Part shown: piece after piece, positions 41,295 through 49,272 of the stretch
How the letters are laid out: every line of letters begins with the position of its first letter
Numbering within the stretch: the stretch's first letter is position 1
Assembly (NCBI RefSeq): GCF_042675745.1
Contig: NZ_JBHTJM010000010.1
Span: 248,001 to 312,000 of the forward strand
From: Pseudofulvibacter geojedonensis
GTDB lineage: Bacteria; Bacteroidota; Bacteroidia; Flavobacteriales; Flavobacteriaceae
Direction of reading: 5' to 3'
Length of the DNA stretch: 64,000 nt
Made by a program: the position numbers and the translations under genes
Notes under the pieces: model-generated
Told to the model about the DNA's origin: nothing
The model's database searches: none
Seen by the model: only the letters and a program-made list of their open reading frames with translations

Positions 41295-42185
41295 ATGAGT
41301 TTGTTGCCAGTACTGCATATAAAAGAGTTTTCTAAAAGCATTAAAAGAGATGATTTTTACGCAAATATATTTTCTACACATTTAAAAAAGCACCATTCAT
41401 CTATCACCAAACCTCACAAACATAATTTTTATTTAATAGTACTTTTTTTAAAAGGTAAAGGTGTACATGAAGTTGATTTTAATTCTTATCCAATAAAAAG
41501 GGGAGCGTTGTTTTTATTAAAACCAGGGCAAACTCATCATTGGGAATTTTCTGAAGAAGCTGAAGGGTTTATTTTTTTTCATTCGAAGGAGTTTTATAAT
41601 TTACTTTTTCCTAACAAAAACATAGATGAATATCCTGTGTTTTATTCATCATATAATTCACCTTATATTCAGTTAGAGAAAGATTTAATACTTGAGTTTA
41701 AAGAGCGTTTTAATTCTATTTATCAGGAGTATAAACAGAATAACTTAATGAAATATCGTAAACTAGGTTTATTAGTGGACTTACTTTATATAGATGCAAC
41801 TAGAGCGTATAAAATAGATAATACTACTGAGGTAGGTAAAGTTCCTTCTCAAGTGATTTTGTTTAGAAAACTAGAGGTCTTGATTAATGAAAAGTTTTTA
41901 GTAGATAAAAGTCCAAGTAGTTATGCTAAAGCATTACATGTTAGTACAAAACATTTAAATAGGGTCGTTTTTAATACCTTGAATATATCAACAAGTGATT
42001 TAATTCATCAAAGAGTTTTATTAGAAGCTAAAAGGTTATTAACTCATGGTGAAATGAGTATTCAACAAATAGCTTTTGAGTTAGGGTATAACGATCCATC
42101 GTATTTTACAAGATTGTTTAAAAAGAAAGTAGGTGTTACTCCATCAGTTTTTATAGATAGATATAAAGAGAATGATAAAAGTTAA
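41295..42185 (+). CDS. AraC-family transcriptional regulator with cupin domain
   Basis: 296 residues. An N-terminal AraC-type cupin (about 35-110) contains KPHKHNFYLIVLFLKGKG. The C-terminal pair of helix-turn-helix motifs (about 190-290) ends in the signature IAFELGYNDPSYFTRLFKKKVGVTP. The ligand is unknown. The gene is convergent with nnrE and lies where the dehydratase part of a YjeF fusion would have been expected. Its target cannot be named. Confidence 0.93.
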   Translation: MSLLPVLHIKEFSKSIKRDDFYANIFSTHLKKHHSSITKPHKHNFYLIVLFLKGKGVHEVDFNSYPIKRGALFLLKPGQTHHWEFSEEAEGFIFFHSKEFYNLLFPNKNIDEYPVFYSSYNSPYIQLEKDLILEFKERFNSIYQEYKQNNLMKYRKLGLLVDLLYIDATRAYKIDNTTEVGKVPSQVILFRKLEVLINEKFLVDKSPSSYAKALHVSTKHLNRVVFNTLNISTSDLIHQRVLLEAKRLLTHGEMSIQQIAFELGYNDPSYFTRLFKKKVGVTPSVFIDRYKENDKS

Positions 42186-42190
42186 TTATA

Positions 42191-42901
42191 CTATAGATGT
42201 CTTTTTTGGACTAGATTTTGTTCATTTAGGTGCCATTCACTTTTGGTAAGTTCATAAAACTCTTTAGAAAGACCAATGTCTAAAACAGTGTAAGAAGAAT
42301 AGTAAATATTATTTTCTTTTAAAAAGAACGCCCTTTTTGGTGTTTGAAAACTGATAATCTTGTTAGTTTTAAATATACGATCATTTATGTTGTTTAATCG
42401 ATCACAATACATTCCTGATGGGATGTCAACCGATATTTTATAATTACTTGTTAAGTTAAGTTGATTAACCAATAATTTATAAATACCTTCTAAAGGCCTT
42501 GATAAACCAATCCCAAACAGCGCATCAATAATAATACTGTTCTCAAGAATTGTTAAAGATTCTATGCTTTCTAAGTCATCAATTATCTGTATGTGATGCT
42601 TTATTTTTTTATAGTTAATTTTACAGTCAATAGAAAGCTTTTTTAAACTCTTGCTAATCAGAAAGGGCCTAACTTGATATCCTTTTTCTAGTAAAAGCCT
42701 ACTAATAGCAAAACCATCTCCACCATTATTTCCTGGTCCACAAAATATATATATTGTTTTGTCGTGTTTATGATGTTTTTGGTACCACTCTACAAAAGTA
42801 AAAGAAGCTCTTTCCATTAAATCAAGAGAAGAAATGGGTTCGTTAAGAATGGTATAGTTGTCCCATTCTTTAATTTGTTGAGCAGTAAAGAGTTTTATCA
42901 T
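42191..42901 (-). CDS. nnrE: NAD(P)H-hydrate epimerase, N-terminal domain only
   Basis: 236-residue YjeF_N protein that epimerises damaged NAD(P)H hydrate between R and S forms. The motif FCGPGNNGGDGFAISRLL is near residue 55, and IIDALFGIGLSRPLEG near residue 115. In many bacteria this domain is fused to an ADP-dependent dehydratase (NnrD), giving about 500 residues. Here the chain ends by TAG at the position of the usual linker, and no NnrD sequence follows. A separate NnrD elsewhere would be needed to complete repair. Confidence 0.92.
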   Translation of the reverse strand: MIKLFTAQQIKEWDNYTILNEPISSLDLMERASFTFVEWYQKHHKHDKTIYIFCGPGNNGGDGFAISRLLLEKGYQVRPFLISKSLKKLSIDCKINYKKIKHHIQIIDDLESIESLTILENSIIIDALFGIGLSRPLEGIYKLLVNQLNLTSNYKISVDIPSGMYCDRLNNINDRIFKTNKIISFQTPKRAFFLKENNIYYSSYTVLDIGLSKEFYELTKSEWHLNEQNLVQKRHL

Positions 42902-42948
42902 GTATTAAAGATAATGATATATAAACTCATTACTCAACTAATTAACTG

Positions 42949-42956
42949 TATCTTTG
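42949..42956 (+). promoter_or_regulatory. -7 promoter element for the DEAD-box helicase at 43 kb
   Basis: TATCTTTG lies about 52 bp before the ATG at 43009, giving a leader of about 45 nt. Confidence 0.5.
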
Positions 42957-43008
42957 CCACAGATAAGGAATGATATCTATAAATTGTCATTTCAACTAAA
43001 CAATTTAT

Positions 43009-44298
43009 ATGTCATTTAAGTCACTAGGGTTGTCAGATCCTTTATTAAAAGCTATTGCTAAAAAAGGATACACCAATCCATCTCCTATACAAGAAAAAGC
43101 CATTCCGGTTGTTTTAGAAAGAAAAGATATTTTAGCTTCTGCTCAAACAGGAACAGGTAAAACAGCAGGTTTTACATTACCAATGTTAGAGATTTTAACT
43201 TCTCATAGCAAATGGAAAAGAAGGCCTATTCGTGCTTTGGTATTAACACCTACAAGAGAGTTAGCTGCCCAGATATATGATAATGTTAGAGCTTATAGTG
43301 AATATGTAGATATTCGTTCTGCTGTTATTTTTGGTGGCGTAAAGGCTAAACCACAAATAGCTACTTTACGCAGTGGAGTAGATATTTTAATTGCTACTCC
43401 AGGGAGATTAATAGATTTACATAGCCAAAAAGCCTTGTCTTTAGCCAGAATAGAGATATTGGTTTTAGATGAAGCAGATAGAATGCTAGATATGGGTTTT
43501 AAAAGGGATCTTGATAAGATAATGAGTCTAATGCCTGATAAGCGACAGAACTTGTTGTTTTCGGCTACTTTTTCTAAAGAAATAAAAGCATTAGCTAGCG
43601 GTATTTTACAAGAGCCAGTATTAGTTGAGGCAACTCCTGAAAATTCTACTGCAGAAATGGTTGTTCAGAAGGCTTATAGAGTAGATAAGGCTAAAAAAAC
43701 AGCCTTGGTTACTCAATTGATTTCTGATGGAAAATGGAAGCAAGTACTAATATTTACAAGAACCAAACATGGTGCTAATAGATTGACTCAGAAATTAGTT
43801 AAAAAAGGAATTACAGCGGCTGCTATTCATGGTAATAAAAGTCAGAATGCTAGAACCAAAGCATTAAAAGAATTTAAATCGAATAAGGTTCGTGTGTTAG
43901 TAGCTACAGATATCGCTGCTCGTGGATTGGATATACCATTATTGCCACATGTAATTAACTACGAATTGCCTAACGTTCCGGAAGATTATGTTCACAGAAT
44001 AGGAAGAACAGGTAGAGCAGGTGCTAGCGGAGAAGCATTGTCTTTAGTTTCTGCAGAAGAACGTGATTATTTGCGAGGTATAGAAAAGTTACTTGGCCAG
44101 AAAATGAAAACAGAAATTTTAGAAGGCTATGAGGTAACAGAAAGTTTAGAAAGATCTAAACCAACTCCAAAGCAACAGCAGCAAAGACGTAAAAACTCTT
44201 CTAAACCTTCCAATAAAAGCAATAATTACAAGAGAAGACCTAAGCGTAATAATAGAAAGAATGGTGATTCAAGAAATAATAATCCATCTTCTAAGTAA
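43009..44298 (+). CDS. DEAD-box RNA helicase
   Basis: 429-residue DEAD-box protein of the RhlE/CsdA type. The Q motif is FKSLGLSDPLLKAI, with motif I ASAQTGTGKTA, Ia PTRELAAQ, II DEAD, III SAT, and motifs V and VI ATDIAARGLDI and HRIGRTGRAG. The C-terminal tail (about 385-429) is rich in Gln, Lys, Arg and Asn and probably binds RNA. In cold-adapted or fast-growing bacteria such proteins assist ribosome assembly and mRNA decay. It is co-transcribed with the small VF530 gene 6 nt downstream. Confidence 0.96.
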   Translation: MSFKSLGLSDPLLKAIAKKGYTNPSPIQEKAIPVVLERKDILASAQTGTGKTAGFTLPMLEILTSHSKWKRRPIRALVLTPTRELAAQIYDNVRAYSEYVDIRSAVIFGGVKAKPQIATLRSGVDILIATPGRLIDLHSQKALSLARIEILVLDEADRMLDMGFKRDLDKIMSLMPDKRQNLLFSATFSKEIKALASGILQEPVLVEATPENSTAEMVVQKAYRVDKAKKTALVTQLISDGKWKQVLIFTRTKHGANRLTQKLVKKGITAAAIHGNKSQNARTKALKEFKSNKVRVLVATDIAARGLDIPLLPHVINYELPNVPEDYVHRIGRTGRAGASGEALSLVSAEERDYLRGIEKLLGQKMKTEILEGYEVTESLERSKPTPKQQQQRRKNSSKPSNKSNNYKRRPKRNNRKNGDSRNNNPSSK

Positions 44299-44304
44299 TT
44301 ATTT

Positions 44305-44532
44305 ATGAATCAGCAACCAAACAATCCATTACATGGAGTTAAGTTAGTTCAAATTTTAGAAGATCTTGTTGATTATTATGGTTGGGAACATCTTGGGTAT
44401 AAAATTGATATAAGATGTTTTAATTACGATCCATCTATTAAATCTAGCTTAAAGTTTTTAAGAAGAACACCTTGGGCAAGAAAGAAAGTAGAGGAGCTTT
44501 ATTTGGAATGGTTATCTAAGACAAAGAAATAG
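44305..44532 (+). CDS. VF530-family small protein
   Basis: 75-residue protein of the VF530 (DUF2132) family. The family core NPLHGVKLVQILEDLVDYYGWEHLG is followed by IRCFNYDPSIKSSLKFLRRTPWAR. The fold is known and a DNA-binding role has been suggested, but function is unproven. It directly follows the helicase gene. Confidence 0.93.
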   Translation: MNQQPNNPLHGVKLVQILEDLVDYYGWEHLGYKIDIRCFNYDPSIKSSLKFLRRTPWARKKVEELYLEWLSKTKK

Positions 44533-44548
44533 GCTGTAAATAATTGTA

Positions 44549-44585
44549 CTGTTTCGAGAAAAGTATTATGCAAATCTCGAAACAG
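44549..44585. terminator. Possible terminator after VF530
   Basis: An 11-bp stem (CTGTTTCGAGA with TCTCGAAACAG) and a 15-nt loop lie between two convergent genes. No T-tract follows on either strand, so termination is unsure. Confidence 0.45.
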
Positions 44586-44623
44586 ATAATAAAAATAAAG
44601 GCTTTATTTAATTTTGTGGGTAT

Positions 44624-45547
44624 TTATGCAAGATCATTTTTTATAATATATGGGTTAACCAAGTTATCAAAGTGATTTCTTTTTTTCCAATATAATATCA
44701 TTAATACAGCAACAATATCTAATAGTATAAACAAAATGCTACCTTCTGCTCCAAAAGAGCCGCCAGTTAAAAGATTGTCAGGGGTACTAACACTTAAAAA
44801 GCTGGCTTTAGCAATATTACCACTTATAGCAAATCCAAATATAGCTCCTTGAAATAAGTTCCAGGAAAGATGCATTCCTATAGACATTCCTAATCTACCT
44901 GTAATTAAAAAAGGAAGACACATCATAATAGCATCTAAGCCCAAATTTACAGTAGATATTATTGTAGCTCCTTCGTTGTTTATATGAGCAATTCCAAAAA
45001 GAGGAGCAATAACTATTAAAATAATAAAAGCTCTTTTTGCAGCGTCTTTTTTGATGATTTTTAAAGCTTCATAAGCAATGTAAAAAAGAAAAGCTCTAAA
45101 GAAAATCTCTTCAACAGTACTGCCTATTATTAGACCAAATAGCTCAGAAAAAAAGCCTTCTATAAATGAATAATCTGTTGAGCTAGTTGTAAAAAAATCA
45201 GTGACATTTAAATTACCGGTGAAATATAGAATTGTAACAAACAATGATAATTGAATAATAGCAATACCGAAGCCAATAAAAAATTCTTTAAGCCATACCC
45301 TGTTAATTTTTAAACCGTATTTTTTAAAAGATGATTTGTCTAAATACTTTATTTGAATGTATAAGCTAGTTAGAACAGAAAATAAATAAATAGAGCCAGA
45401 GATACAGCCTCTAATAAGACTCTGATCTAAAATTTTTTGTAGACCTAGTTGTAAAGGAATATTAATTAAAAATGTAATAGCTATAAATAATATTAAACGC
45501 CATAGCGGGCGAACTTTTTTGTTTGAATTAAAAATGATTTTTTGCAT
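44624..45547 (-). CDS. CPBP-family intramembrane metalloprotease
   Basis: 307-residue polytopic membrane protein with about eight helices. The CPBP (Rce1-like) active-site motifs are EEIFFRAFLF (Glu-Glu and Arg), FGIAH and a C-terminal HLSWNL. CPBP proteins cleave or bind prenylated or bacteriocin-type substrates. The bacterial role is often self-immunity or unknown. No bacteriocin gene lies nearby. Confidence 0.9.
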   Translation of the reverse strand: MQKIIFNSNKKVRPLWRLILFIAITFLINIPLQLGLQKILDQSLIRGCISGSIYLFSVLTSLYIQIKYLDKSSFKKYGLKINRVWLKEFFIGFGIAIIQLSLFVTILYFTGNLNVTDFFTTSSTDYSFIEGFFSELFGLIIGSTVEEIFFRAFLFYIAYEALKIIKKDAAKRAFIILIVIAPLFGIAHINNEGATIISTVNLGLDAIMMCLPFLITGRLGMSIGMHLSWNLFQGAIFGFAISGNIAKASFLSVSTPDNLLTGGSFGAEGSILFILLDIVAVLMILYWKKRNHFDNLVNPYIIKNDLA

Positions 45548-45637
45548 ACTTAAATTGTTTTTATTTTGATTGATAATTTAAGTGCAAGTTATATCTATTC
45601 TTTTTTTTAAAATAGAATGAAATTAGCCATTTAAAAA

Positions 45638-46402
45638 TTATACTAACCTAATTTCTTTAGGAATAAAACCAACATATAATTTAAAAATACGAGTCATATG
45701 GCTATTATCAGAAAACCCACAAGCATATGCTATTTCTGTTATGGGCATTTTAGTGTGTAGTAATAAATCAATAGCCTTTTGAACTTTTATCTTTCTCATA
45801 TAGTCACCTAAAGAACAATTGTAGTATTTTTTAAAATATTTAGAAATAGTAACTGGGTGAACATTTAAGTTAAGAGCTAACTCATCTAGTGGTATAAATT
45901 CATCCCATCTATCCTCAATAATTTCTTTAAGTGTAGGAACCCAATTGGGTTGATACTTTGAAATATTATTGTTGGTGAATAATGATTTTAAAGATAGTAG
46001 AATAGAATCATTTGTGTAAAGGTCATTAATATGTAGCTCTTGATAAATTTTAACTAAACTTAAATAATGTTCAATTTGTTTTGTTCCTGTTAAGTTAGGA
46101 GAAGTTACAGATAGTTCGTTTTGGGTAAAAAAATCATTATTGAACTCTAAATTCAAGTTTTTAGACGGAAATTCGGTAAATCTATTTCGATGTTTTTCTC
46201 CCTGATGGTATGATATTATTTTTCCAGGAGTAACTTGTACATCTTTATTCTTTCTAGATTCTAAATTACCACCTTGTAAAATTAACGATAAGTGTATATC
46301 CTCATGTGAGTGCCAGTCTTCAGATACAGGTTTAGTGTAATTAACAATCGAAATAGAACAATTATCTATATAATATTTATCTGTAGTAGTTCCTAAGAAC
46401 AT
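45638..46402 (-). CDS. AraC-family transcriptional regulator
   Basis: 254 residues. An N-terminal cupin-like domain (about 20-110) contains HEDIHLSLILQGGN and ISYHQGEKHRNRF. Two helix-turn-helix motifs (about 150-250) end in ITEIAYACGFSDNSHMTRIFKLYVGF. I chose ATG 46400-46402, as the open frame's earlier TTG at 46420 adds six residues. No operon partner is present. The effector and targets are unknown. Unlike the AraC protein at 41.3 kb it is not next to a recognisable target. Confidence 0.92.
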   Translation of the reverse strand: MFLGTTTDKYYIDNCSISIVNYTKPVSEDWHSHEDIHLSLILQGGNLESRKNKDVQVTPGKIISYHQGEKHRNRFTEFPSKNLNLEFNNDFFTQNELSVTSPNLTGTKQIEHYLSLVKIYQELHINDLYTNDSILLSLKSLFTNNNISKYQPNWVPTLKEIIEDRWDEFIPLDELALNLNVHPVTISKYFKKYYNCSLGDYMRKIKVQKAIDLLLHTKMPITEIAYACGFSDNSHMTRIFKLYVGFIPKEIRLV

Positions 46403-46514
46403 TGTATTCGTAAGCCTCAAATTCGTTTTTATTATTAAGACTTTTTAAAGCGAAAAATGTTACAGGGTTCCATGAAAAAATCAAACTAATAAAAGTTGTT
46501 TTAGAGAAAGATAG

Positions 46515-46994
46515 TTATGTTGTTTCAAGTTTTTTTATCTCTAAGCCATAATCATATTGCAAATCCTCATGAAGTAACAATACTTTCTTTTTTATGGTAG
46601 TTAATTCTCTGTTGTAGATGTTAAGTAATACAGTGTTTTTTTGAATACTGGGATTAAAACTTTGTAGTTTTTGACAGAAATAAATAAGTAAAGTGACTTC
46701 TGTTTCTATTTGTTTAGAATAACGTATATACTTTTTAAGTATTTTTAATATTTTACGAACACTCTTTTTTATAAAGTAATAGGTTTTGGTGTTTACGTTT
46801 TCAAACTGTTCGTCAATTTCTTTTTTAACACTCTCAATAAAAAGTTCTTCATTCTCAGATTCGAATAGCAAATAAGTAAGTAACTCTTTGTTTTCTTTTT
46901 TAAACTTAGAAAGCTGTAAGCATATTTTTATAAGCTCATCTTGAGAATGATGAGATAAAGCTGTTTTAATTTCTTTTACGCTAACGGCTTTCAT
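46515..46994 (-). CDS. Small alpha-helical protein of unknown function
   Basis: 159 residues, highly charged and helical by composition, with no signal peptide, cysteines limited to two and no known catalytic motif. The N-terminal VKEIKTALSHHSQDELIKICLQLSK resembles the start of short helical proteins of the DUF6155 type, but I am not certain of this. It lies 17 nt after the radical SAM gene and is probably translated from the same transcript, so it may be a partner or adaptor. Confidence 0.6.
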   Translation of the reverse strand: MKAVSVKEIKTALSHHSQDELIKICLQLSKFKKENKELLTYLLFESENEELFIESVKKEIDEQFENVNTKTYYFIKKSVRKILKILKKYIRYSKQIETEVTLLIYFCQKLQSFNPSIQKNTVLLNIYNRELTTIKKKVLLLHEDLQYDYGLEIKKLETT

Positions 46995-47011
46995 ATTATG
47001 AATAAATAAAA

Positions 47012-49204
47012 TTATAAAGTCAACAATCCATTTTCTTTTAATGTTTGAATAGGTTTAGAAAACCAAAACAAATCAAAATCATCAAAATATGTTTCAAAAT
47101 CTGCTTTTAATTGGTTAAAAGAAACTGATTTGTTTTGAGTAGGTAAGAGTTCCTCTAGTTTGCCTAATAACCATTCTCCTTTTTCTTTATCTGTAGTAAT
47201 TGAAAAACTATCGGTGTTGTTGTGAAAAGTTAATTGTAACGAATACCAAGTAGTTCCTTTTTTGGTTTTTGTAAACTCTTCAACAAAAGGATCGTTTCCT
47301 AACCAAACAATTTTAGCTGTTGGTTTTACTTTAAAATTAGGTTCTGTAGTTAAGCAGTTGTAAATAAAATCGGGATGTATTTGTGTATCAGGAATTGTAA
47401 AGTCGAACCAGTCTTGTAAGTCGAAATCAAACCCAACACCATGCATAAAATTGAAAAGCGATTTTTTTAGCCCATAACTAAACTTGTTATGATCTATACC
47501 TGTATGGTCTGTAAAATCGATATCATTGTTTGCAAATGTTATGTCTTTGTAGTTTGGAGTAATTCCATAGTCAGACGGAGCTTCCCCAATTGGACTATGT
47601 GTGGTTAAGGCAAACTGGTGCCAAAAACCAGATTGTAAAACACCAACTTCAAATAGTTGCTTGACCATTTCTAAACTATCAATTGTTTCTTGCTCTGTTT
47701 GTGTTGGGTAGCCATACATTAAATACGAATGTACCATTATGTTAGCTTCAGTAAAATTTCTAGTTACTTGAGCTACTTGTTTTACGGTTACTCCCTTATC
47801 AATGAGCTTTAAAAGTCTATCTGAAGCTACTTCTAAACCACCTGAAACAGCAATGCAACCTGAAGCCTTGAGTAAAATGCATAGGTCTTTTGTAAAGTTT
47901 TTTTCAAAACGAATATTAGTCCACCAAGTAACAGTTAATTTACGTTTTAGTATCTCTAATGCTAAGGCTTTCATTAAAGCAGGAGGGGCAGCTTCATCTA
48001 CAAAGTGAAATCCATTTTCTCCTGTTTGAGCAATAAGCTCTTCCATTCTATCAACTAAAGTCTTAGCCGCTATAGGCTCGTAAATTTTAATATAATCTAA
48101 AGATATATCACAAAAGGTACATTTTCCCCAGTAACAACCATGAGCCATTGTAAGCTTGTTCCAATGACCATCGCTCCATAAACTATGCATTGGGTTAGCA
48201 ATTTCTATAACAGAAATGTATTGGTCTAATAGTAAGTCTGAATAATTGGGAGTGCCAACCTCACTTTGCTTATAATCTGGCTGAGTAGTATCGTTTTTGT
48301 ATGTTACTTCTTTATTCTCTAACAAAAAAGTTCTTTTATAAGTGGTGTTTTCTTTGTTTGGAGAGGTGATGGATTTGTATAACAATTCTACGGGTAATTC
48401 ACCGTCATCTAGAGTAATAAAATCAAAGAATTCAAAAACACGAATATCTGTTAAAGACCTTAGTTCTGTATTAGGAAAGCCACCTCCCATAGCAACTTTA
48501 ATATTCGGGTAATATTCTTTTATAAATTGAGCACACCTAAAGGCACTGTATAAATTTCCTGGAAAAGGAACCGAAAAACAAACAAGTTTAGGACTTACAG
48601 TATTCAAACGCTCTTCTAAAATTTCTAAAGTAAGTTCATCTATTAGAGTATTCGGTTCTTGTAGGTGTTGGTATAATTCATCAAATGAATTCGCACTTTG
48701 CCCTAATCGTTCTGCATATCTGCTAAATCCAAAATTTTCATCAATACATTCTATTATAAAATCTGATAAGTCTTCAAGGTATAAAGTAGCTATATGCTTT
48801 GCTTTATCTTGCATTCCCATATTACCAAAAGCCCAATCTAAATTGTCTAACTGATTAAAACGAGAAGCTCTTGGTAAAAAATTATCTGTACAGATTTGTC
48901 TAGCTAAAGTTGATTTTTTGCCTTGTAAAAAAGCTATAACATCGTCTAAAGGTTGTAGATAAGCCTCTTTTAACGCATATATACGTTGACAGTTTTCACT
49001 AACAATAGTGTCATTCTCATAGGCAAAATCGAATAAAGATGTAAAAGTATTTTGAGAGAATAAGTCAAGAATTACTTCTATACCCAAATCCATCTGGTAG
49101 GATGATATTCCTTTTGTGTTTAAAAAACCTTTTAGATAGGCGGTAGCCGGATAAGGTGTATTTAATTGAGTAAAAGGTGGAGTAATGAGTAATAGGTCTT
49201 TCAA
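47012..49204 (-). CDS. Radical SAM protein with B12-binding-like N-terminus and CX4CX2C motif, TTG start
   Basis: 730 residues. The N-terminal region (about 1-280) starts LLLITPPFTQLNTPYP, a pattern of cobalamin-binding radical SAM proteins. It continues into a Rossmann-like section with GGGFPNTEL, but no classical DxHxxG base-off motif is visible. The radical SAM core (about 345-580) carries Cys357, Cys362 and Cys365 in HGCYWGKCTFCD. This is one residue longer than the usual CX3CX2C. A C-terminal domain of about 140 residues is not recognised. The start is TTG at 49202-49204, because a TAA lies four codons upstream and no ATG intervenes. It is flanked by a large PLP enzyme and a small helical protein. 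The reaction is unknown. Confidence 0.85.
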   Translation of the reverse strand: MKDLLLITPPFTQLNTPYPATAYLKGFLNTKGISSYQMDLGIEVILDLFSQNTFTSLFDFAYENDTIVSENCQRIYALKEAYLQPLDDVIAFLQGKKSTLARQICTDNFLPRASRFNQLDNLDWAFGNMGMQDKAKHIATLYLEDLSDFIIECIDENFGFSRYAERLGQSANSFDELYQHLQEPNTLIDELTLEILEERLNTVSPKLVCFSVPFPGNLYSAFRCAQFIKEYYPNIKVAMGGGFPNTELRSLTDIRVFEFFDFITLDDGELPVELLYKSITSPNKENTTYKRTFLLENKEVTYKNDTTQPDYKQSEVGTPNYSDLLLDQYISVIEIANPMHSLWSDGHWNKLTMAHGCYWGKCTFCDISLDYIKIYEPIAAKTLVDRMEELIAQTGENGFHFVDEAAPPALMKALALEILKRKLTVTWWTNIRFEKNFTKDLCILLKASGCIAVSGGLEVASDRLLKLIDKGVTVKQVAQVTRNFTEANIMVHSYLMYGYPTQTEQETIDSLEMVKQLFEVGVLQSGFWHQFALTTHSPIGEAPSDYGITPNYKDITFANNDIDFTDHTGIDHNKFSYGLKKSLFNFMHGVGFDFDLQDWFDFTIPDTQIHPDFIYNCLTTEPNFKVKPTAKIVWLGNDPFVEEFTKTKKGTTWYSLQLTFHNNTDSFSITTDKEKGEWLLGKLEELLPTQNKSVSFNQLKADFETYFDDFDLFWFSKPIQTLKENGLLTL

Positions 49205-49227
49205 AATCGTACTTTACATTGATCTAA

Positions 49228-49235
49228 CAAAGATA
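49228..49235 (-). promoter_or_regulatory. -7 promoter element for the radical SAM gene
   Basis: TATCTTTG on the minus strand lies about 25 bp before the TTG start and matches TAnnTTTG. It suggests that the radical SAM gene can be transcribed separately from the PLP gene upstream. Confidence 0.5.
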
Positions 49236-49272
49236 CATTAATTGTTGCTGAGTATAAGAGTTATAAATTGAC

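Noticed and set aside
44624..45547. CPBP protease as a bacteriocin-immunity gene
   Set aside because: No double-glycine leader peptide or ABC exporter lies near, so the immunity role has no support here.
49205..49272. A cobalamin riboswitch upstream of the B12-type radical SAM gene
   Set aside because: The gap is only 68 bp, too short for a cobalamin riboswitch, and no conserved B12-box sequence is visible.
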